From NCBI RefSeq assembly GCF_030866745.1, contig NZ_CP133016.1, forward strand, positions 1,240,001 to 1,304,000: a stretch of DNA of 64,000 nt. Reading direction: 5' to 3'. Position 1 is the stretch's first letter; every line of letters starts with the position of its first letter. Of this stretch, positions 60,399-64,000 are shown in pieces. The position numbers were made by a program, and so were the translations under genes. Source of the stretch: Sphingomonas flavescens (GTDB lineage Bacteria; Pseudomonadota; Alphaproteobacteria; Sphingomonadales; Sphingomonadaceae). A model generated the notes under the pieces. It worked only from the letters and a program-made list of their open reading frames with translations, had not been told where the DNA came from and did no database searches.

Positions 60399-60866
60399 AT
60401 GCGAAAAAGGAATTTCGCAGCGCTGTTAGCGATGCTCGCGCTGGCGGCCTGTTCGTCTCGGCCGCGCGAATTCACCCCGACGCTGGGCGTCGCGCCGACC
60501 GATCAGAACAAATTCGATGCCGCCTATGCCGAGTGCAAGGAACTGTTTGTCACCGGCAAGCTCGATACCAGTGGACGTTTGGCGTCCGGTGGCGCCGGGG
60601 CTGCGGCGGGCGGCGCGATCGGTGCGGCAGGGGCGGCCGCAGCGACGAGTGCGGGGCTGTACGGCGGGATGGCGGTGGCCAGTGCGACGCTGGTGCTGAT
60701 GCCCGTCGCAATTGTCGGCGGCGCCGTGGGCATGGCCAAGATCAAGCGCCACAAGAAAGAAGTTGCCGTCCAGCGCGCGATGGCGGGCTGCCTGCGCGAA
60801 CGAGGTTACGAAGTGCAGAGCTGGCAGAAGGCGGCGAAGCGGCCGAAAGCGGTTGCCGCTAGCTGA
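60399..60866 (+). CDS. Glycine-zipper lipoprotein
   Basis: A 155-residue lipoprotein (FAALLAMLALAAC, lipobox LAAC). A glycine-zipper/hydrophobic region (GGAGAAAGGAIGAAGAAAA then MAVASATLVLMPVAIVGGAV) lies between two small charged segments. AGGGGGTG precedes ATG 60399. Related in style to the protein at 42466. Function unknown. Confidence 0.75.
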   Translation: MRKRNFAALLAMLALAACSSRPREFTPTLGVAPTDQNKFDAAYAECKELFVTGKLDTSGRLASGGAGAAAGGAIGAAGAAAATSAGLYGGMAVASATLVLMPVAIVGGAVGMAKIKRHKKEVAVQRAMAGCLRERGYEVQSWQKAAKRPKAVAAS

Positions 60867-60869
60867 TGC

Positions 60870-62045
60870 TTACGAGCTCAGCAGCTTCTTAACCCCGCGC
60901 GCAGCCTGCCGAAGCCGTTGTTCGTTTTCGACCAGCGCGATCCGCACGTAACCCTCGCCTTCTTCGCCGAAGCCGACGCCTGGAGCCACCGCAACCTGCG
61001 CCTCCTGAAGTAAGCGCTTCGAAAATTCCATTGCGCCGAGATCGCGAAAGCGCTCGGGAATGGGTGCCCAGGCGAACATGCTCGCGTGCGGAACCGGGAT
61101 GGGCCAGCCCGCGCGACCGAAGCTCTCGACCAGCACGTCGCGGCGTTTGCGGTACAACGCACGGTTGGCATCGACGATGTCCTGCGGGCCATTGAGCGCG
61201 GCGACGGCAGCAGCCTGGATCGGCGTGAAGGCCCCGTAATCGAGATAGGATTTCACCCGCGCCAGCGCTTCGATCAGCCGGGCGTTGCCTACGGCGAACC
61301 CCATTCGCCAGCCGGCCATGCTGTAGGTCTTGGACATGGAGGTGAACTCGACCGCCACATCCCTCGCGCCGTCGACTTGCAGGATCGATGGCGTCGGCTC
61401 ATCGCCGAAATAGATTTCCGCGTAGGCCAGGTCGGAGATGACGATCAGATCGTGCTCGCGCGCGAAGGCGACGAGACGCTGATAGAAAGCGAGATCGGCG
61501 ACATAAGCCGTCGGGTTCGACGGATAGCCGACCACGAGCACCTTCGGGCGAGGCACCGTGTAGCGCATGGCGCTCGTCAGGCGCTCGAAGAATTCTTCAC
61601 CCGGGGCGGCAGGAATCGAGCGGATCGCGGCGCCGGCGATGATGAAGCCGAACGTATGGATCGGGTAGGACGGGTTGGGCGCGAGAACGACGTCGCCGGG
61701 CGCGGTGATCGCCTGCGCAAGGTTCGCCAGCCCTTCCTTTGAGCCGAGTGTGACGATGACTTCCCGGTCGGGGTCCACCGTAACGCCGAAGCGACGTTGA
61801 TAATAAGCGGCCTGCGCTTTGCGGAGGCCAGGAATGCCGCGGCTGGCCGAGTAGCGGTGCGCAGTGGGCTTGGCTGCAACTTCGGCAAGCTTGGCAATGA
61901 CGTGCGGCGGCGGCGCGCCGTCCGGATTGCCCATGCCGAGGTCGATGACGTCCTCGCCCCGCGCACGGGCCGCGGCCTTCAGCGCGTTGACCTCGGCGAA
62001 GACATAGGGCGGCAAGCGCCGAATCCGGTAAAAATCGCTGTCCAT
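60870..62045 (-). CDS. Class I/II aminotransferase (AlaC/LL-DAP type)
   Basis: A 391-residue PLP enzyme, probably a pyruvate- or LL-diaminopimelate-type transaminase. The PLP lysine is in SMSKTYSMAGWRMGF, and the VVGYPSNPTAYV segment supplies the conserved Asn. ATG 62045 (MDSDFYRIRRLPPY) gives the conserved start; the longer frame from 62204 does not. Which substrate is used cannot be decided. It lies next to membrane and lipoprotein genes without obvious links. Confidence 0.9.
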   Translation of the reverse strand: MDSDFYRIRRLPPYVFAEVNALKAAARARGEDVIDLGMGNPDGAPPPHVIAKLAEVAAKPTAHRYSASRGIPGLRKAQAAYYQRRFGVTVDPDREVIVTLGSKEGLANLAQAITAPGDVVLAPNPSYPIHTFGFIIAGAAIRSIPAAPGEEFFERLTSAMRYTVPRPKVLVVGYPSNPTAYVADLAFYQRLVAFAREHDLIVISDLAYAEIYFGDEPTPSILQVDGARDVAVEFTSMSKTYSMAGWRMGFAVGNARLIEALARVKSYLDYGAFTPIQAAAVAALNGPQDIVDANRALYRKRRDVLVESFGRAGWPIPVPHASMFAWAPIPERFRDLGAMEFSKRLLQEAQVAVAPGVGFGEEGEGYVRIALVENEQRLRQAARGVKKLLSS

Positions 62046-62088
62046 TACCCGCCTGTGCAGCCGATGCTGCACTGCATCAACCCAAGCG

Positions 62089-62421
62089 CTAGCCGTGGAA
62101 TTGTTTCTCGGCGTCCTTGAACCAGCCCGGGGCAGCGACTCCACGCTCAGATTGCGCGGCGGCAGCGTGCGGCTGCCGCGAGGGCTGGTTGCCAGGATAA
62201 GCAATGATCATGATCGACACGGCCAGGATCGCGAGCACGGCGAACACCGCAACGAACGGCAAGGTCGACAACATCAGTCGCGGGCGCTCGGGCTGCGTCC
62301 GGGGACGAGCGCTGTGGACACGGCGAAAGCGCCGCTTGCGCGCCATCGCTTCGACATAGGTATCCGGCTTGGTCCAAAGTTGCTTCGGCTTGACGCCGAA
62401 CAGACGTTGCAGGTCACCCAT
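62089..62421 (-). CDS. Single-pass membrane protein
   Basis: A 110-residue protein: a Lys/Arg-rich cytoplasmic half (MGDLQRLFGVKPKQLWTKPD, then MARKRRFRRVHSARPR), one membrane helix (LPFVAVFAVLAILAVSIMII) and a short periplasmic tail. ATG 62421. No family recognised. Confidence 0.65.
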   Translation of the reverse strand: MGDLQRLFGVKPKQLWTKPDTYVEAMARKRRFRRVHSARPRTQPERPRLMLSTLPFVAVFAVLAILAVSIMIIAYPGNQPSRQPHAAAAQSERGVAAPGWFKDAEKQFHG

Positions 62422-62501
62422 GCGGCGCAGGTGCGCCTTGCCCGCGATCATTGCAACCAGACACTTGGCCTATTCGGCGAAGTGCCGCGCGATTGCGCTG
62501 A

Positions 62502-62933
62502 TCAGCCTTTCGTCGCGACCTTTATGTCGGCGACCGTCTCGGCGCCACAAGTTACGCGGACGGTGTCGATGGCGGCGCTGTTCGGGATGGTGGCGCTGAC
62601 GTCCCACCAGTCTTCCGGCGCGCCATAGGCGGCGGAATTTTGTTGGAGGGTTGGCGACAGCTCGGCGGTCGTGCCGTCGATGACCGGTTCCCCGAACACG
62701 ACCTTGTAGCGCGAGTCGGAGCGGTAGACCTTTCCTTTGGCGGTGATGTTGCCATCCTTGCCGCGGCTGGCTGACCAGCCCTTCATCTCCGCAGCCTTGA
62801 AGAAGCAATGGGCCGGCATCTTCTTGGGCTGCGCGGCGTTGGCGGCCGCTTCGTTCGTCGTGTTGGTTTCGGCGGATTGCCCGCAGGCGGCGAGCGCGCC
62901 CGCGATAACGATCAGTGACCAGGTTTTTCGCAT
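62502..62933 (-). CDS. Lipoprotein, unknown function
   Basis: A 143-residue lipoprotein (WSLIVIAGALAAC, lipobox LAAC) with an acidic Asn/Ala/Thr linker, two Cys in the mature domain (PAHCFFKAAE, RVTCGAE) and several Trp. I do not recognise the family. Good codon bias; single gene. Confidence 0.72.
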   Translation of the reverse strand: MRKTWSLIVIAGALAACGQSAETNTTNEAAANAAQPKKMPAHCFFKAAEMKGWSASRGKDGNITAKGKVYRSDSRYKVVFGEPVIDGTTAELSPTLQQNSAAYGAPEDWWDVSATIPNSAAIDTVRVTCGAETVADIKVATKG

Positions 62934-62996
62934 GTCTTCGTCCCCTTTGACTCCATTGGAGGCAAAGGCGGACGAAGGATCAAGTGACTTCGAGCG

Positions 62997-63257
62997 TCAG
63001 CCGATCGGCTGGCCGCCCTCTTCCTGCTCGAACAAATTCGCGGCGACGTCAGCATTCGACGACAGGCGGACCTTGTCGCCCTCGACGTCGGCGACCAGGC
63101 CGCGCGGAATATAATGGTGGTGTTCTTCATGGCCCATGCCGCTGTCGGCACGGGTCATCTTTATGCGGTCGCCTTCGACGCGATCGACCGTGCCGAGATG
63201 CACGCCGTCGGCGCCGATGATTTCCATATGCTCTTTTACGTCTTCAAAGCCGCTCAT
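62997..63257 (-). CDS. DUF2171 protein
   Basis: An 86-residue cytosolic protein of the DUF2171 family: EHMEIIGADGVHLGTVDRVEG, a His pair in MGHEEHHHYIPRGLVADV, then DKVRLSSNADVAANLFEQ. A PRC-barrel-like fold is likely. AGGAGG precedes ATG 63257. The function is unknown; relatives often lie near stress genes. Confidence 0.82.
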   Translation of the reverse strand: MSGFEDVKEHMEIIGADGVHLGTVDRVEGDRIKMTRADSGMGHEEHHHYIPRGLVADVEGDKVRLSSNADVAANLFEQEEGGQPIG

Positions 63258-63359
63258 GCGGGCCTCCTGCCGTTGTTCTCGTCGACCTAACGCACATGCC
63301 GCGCGATAGGCTCCGGCGCGCCGCTTGTGAGGGACGCGGGGGCCGCCTACGTGCTGGGC

Positions 63360-64000
63360 ATGGCCGATATTCGTACGACAACCGACGGCGCGCAAGCCGC
63401 CGAAGCCCCGCCCTCCCCGACTCACGTCGCGATCCGCCGCGAGGATTATCGACCGCCGGAATGGCTGGTGCCCCAAATCGAATTGAAGTTCACGCTCGGA
63501 CTTGAGGAGACCAGGGTTCAGTCGAAGCTGCGGGTCGAGCGCAATCCCGCCGGATCGGGACAGTCACGGCTGACCCTCAATGGAGACGGCATCGCGCCCG
63601 TCGGGGTCTGGGTCGACGGCGCGGCAACGAGCGCATGGAAGATGCAGGGCGACGACCTCGTCATCGACCTGCCTGGCGACCGCCACGAGATCGGTATCGA
63701 AAATCTCGTCCATCCCGCCGCGAACACGAAGCTGATGGGACTGTACGCGTCGAACGGCATGCTGTGCACGCAGTGCGAGGCGGAAGGCTTCCGTCGGATC
63801 ACCTTCTTCCCCGACCGCCCGGATGTGCTGAGCAAGTATCGCGTGCGGATGGAGGGCGACGCCACACAATTTCCCGTGCTGCTGTCAAACGGCAATCGGG
63901 TCGGCGCTGGCGAGAGCGAGGGCAGCCGTCACTGGGCTGAGTGGGAGGATCCATTCCCCAAGCCCTGTTACCTGTTCGCGCTGGTCGCCGGTGACCTGAA
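63360..64000 (+). CDS. pepN: Aminopeptidase N (5' part, cut by window edge)
   Basis: The first about 213 residues of a gluzincin M1 aminopeptidase, running off the right edge with no stop. Family features include REDYRPPEWLVPQIELKFTL at the N-terminus and the segment LCTQCEAEGFRRITFFPDRP, close to E. coli PepN. The HExxH zinc motif lies beyond the window. ATG 63360 or GTG 63351 may be the start. Confidence 0.9.
   Translation, partial: MADIRTTTDGAQAAEAPPSPTHVAIRREDYRPPEWLVPQIELKFTLGLEETRVQSKLRVERNPAGSGQSRLTLNGDGIAPVGVWVDGAATSAWKMQGDDLVIDLPGDRHEIGIENLVHPAANTKLMGLYASNGMLCTQCEAEGFRRITFFPDRPDVLSKYRVRMEGDATQFPVLLSNGNRVGAGESEGSRHWAEWEDPFPKPCYLFALVAGDL

Noticed and set aside
1..64000. tRNA, rRNA, CRISPR array, insertion sequence or prophage
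   Set aside because: I saw no repeat-spacer series, transposase frame, terminal repeats or cloverleaf-like segment; a dedicated scan would be needed to exclude a short RNA gene.

Overview
The window looks like chromosomal DNA from a sphingomonad (Alphaproteobacteria, order Sphingomonadales). It is GC-rich with strong G/C third-position bias and compact gene packing. It carries an ATP12-type F1 assembly chaperone, a DUF1153 (SciP-type) protein, an alphaproteobacterial SerC/SerA pair, a PEPxxWA-CTERM protein, a class I PHA synthase with a phasin, and several small protein families I associate with sphingomonads. I see no rRNA, tRNA, CRISPR array, IS element or prophage. Genus and species cannot be fixed from the sequence alone.

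Layout. 0-5.3 kb: secreted hypothetical, erpA, M23 peptidase, then serC-serA behind a possibly structured leader and ending at a strong terminator. 5.3-6.5 kb: repeat-rich lipoprotein, a CopG/ParE toxin-antitoxin pair and an AT-rich region with palindromes. 6.5-16 kb: housekeeping genes (purA, fabI, YihY/BrkB, DnaJ-like, pdxH, CDF exporter, PhzF, secreted MetX-like hydrolase, Nudix, mnmA). 16-24.8 kb: DUF1153 regulator, two GlsB-type membrane proteins around a SIMPL protein, an RND efflux pair whose permease has an extra hydrophobic insert, DUF445 and a two-domain GNAT protein. 24.8-33 kb: murA, clpS, phasin and gmk (divergent, sharing a motif pair), ATP12 chaperone, HAD, RluA-type synthase, rarD. 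33-42.3 kb: phaC, TRIC/UPF0126, serine hydrolase, small membrane proteins, a degenerate SNase-like protein and an HWE histidine kinase. 42.4-46.7 kb: an accessory stretch of very small overlapping genes, a second SNase-like nuclease and a lower-GC two-gene islet (M15-peptidase-like protein and DUF4145 protein). 46.7-53.9 kb: nrdB and nrdA, separated by a PepSY-type membrane operon and a large secreted M28 peptidase, with tandem NrdR-like boxes upstream of nrdA. 53.9-60.9 kb: second M28 peptidase, sterol desaturase family, three PilZ or PilZ-like proteins, an L,D-transpeptidase and a PEP-CTERM protein. 60.9-64 kb: aminotransferase, small envelope proteins, DUF2171 and the 5' part of pepN.

How the genes fit together. 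Many adjacent genes overlap by GTGA or ATGA, which suggests translational coupling (serC/serA, antitoxin/toxin, pdxH/CDF/PhzF, DUF445/GNAT, the 48-49 kb envelope operon, the 43 kb microgenes). The strongest regulatory signals are two NrdR-like boxes 31 bp apart upstream of nrdA, an inverted pair of 16-bp motifs between the phasin and gmk genes, a 17-bp palindrome before the PepSY operon and a repeated TGGACCAA half-site around the toxin-antitoxin/purA region. I cannot show a wholly new system. The best candidates for follow-up are the 42.9-46.7 kb accessory stretch, the PilZ/L,D-transpeptidase cluster and the RND permease insert.
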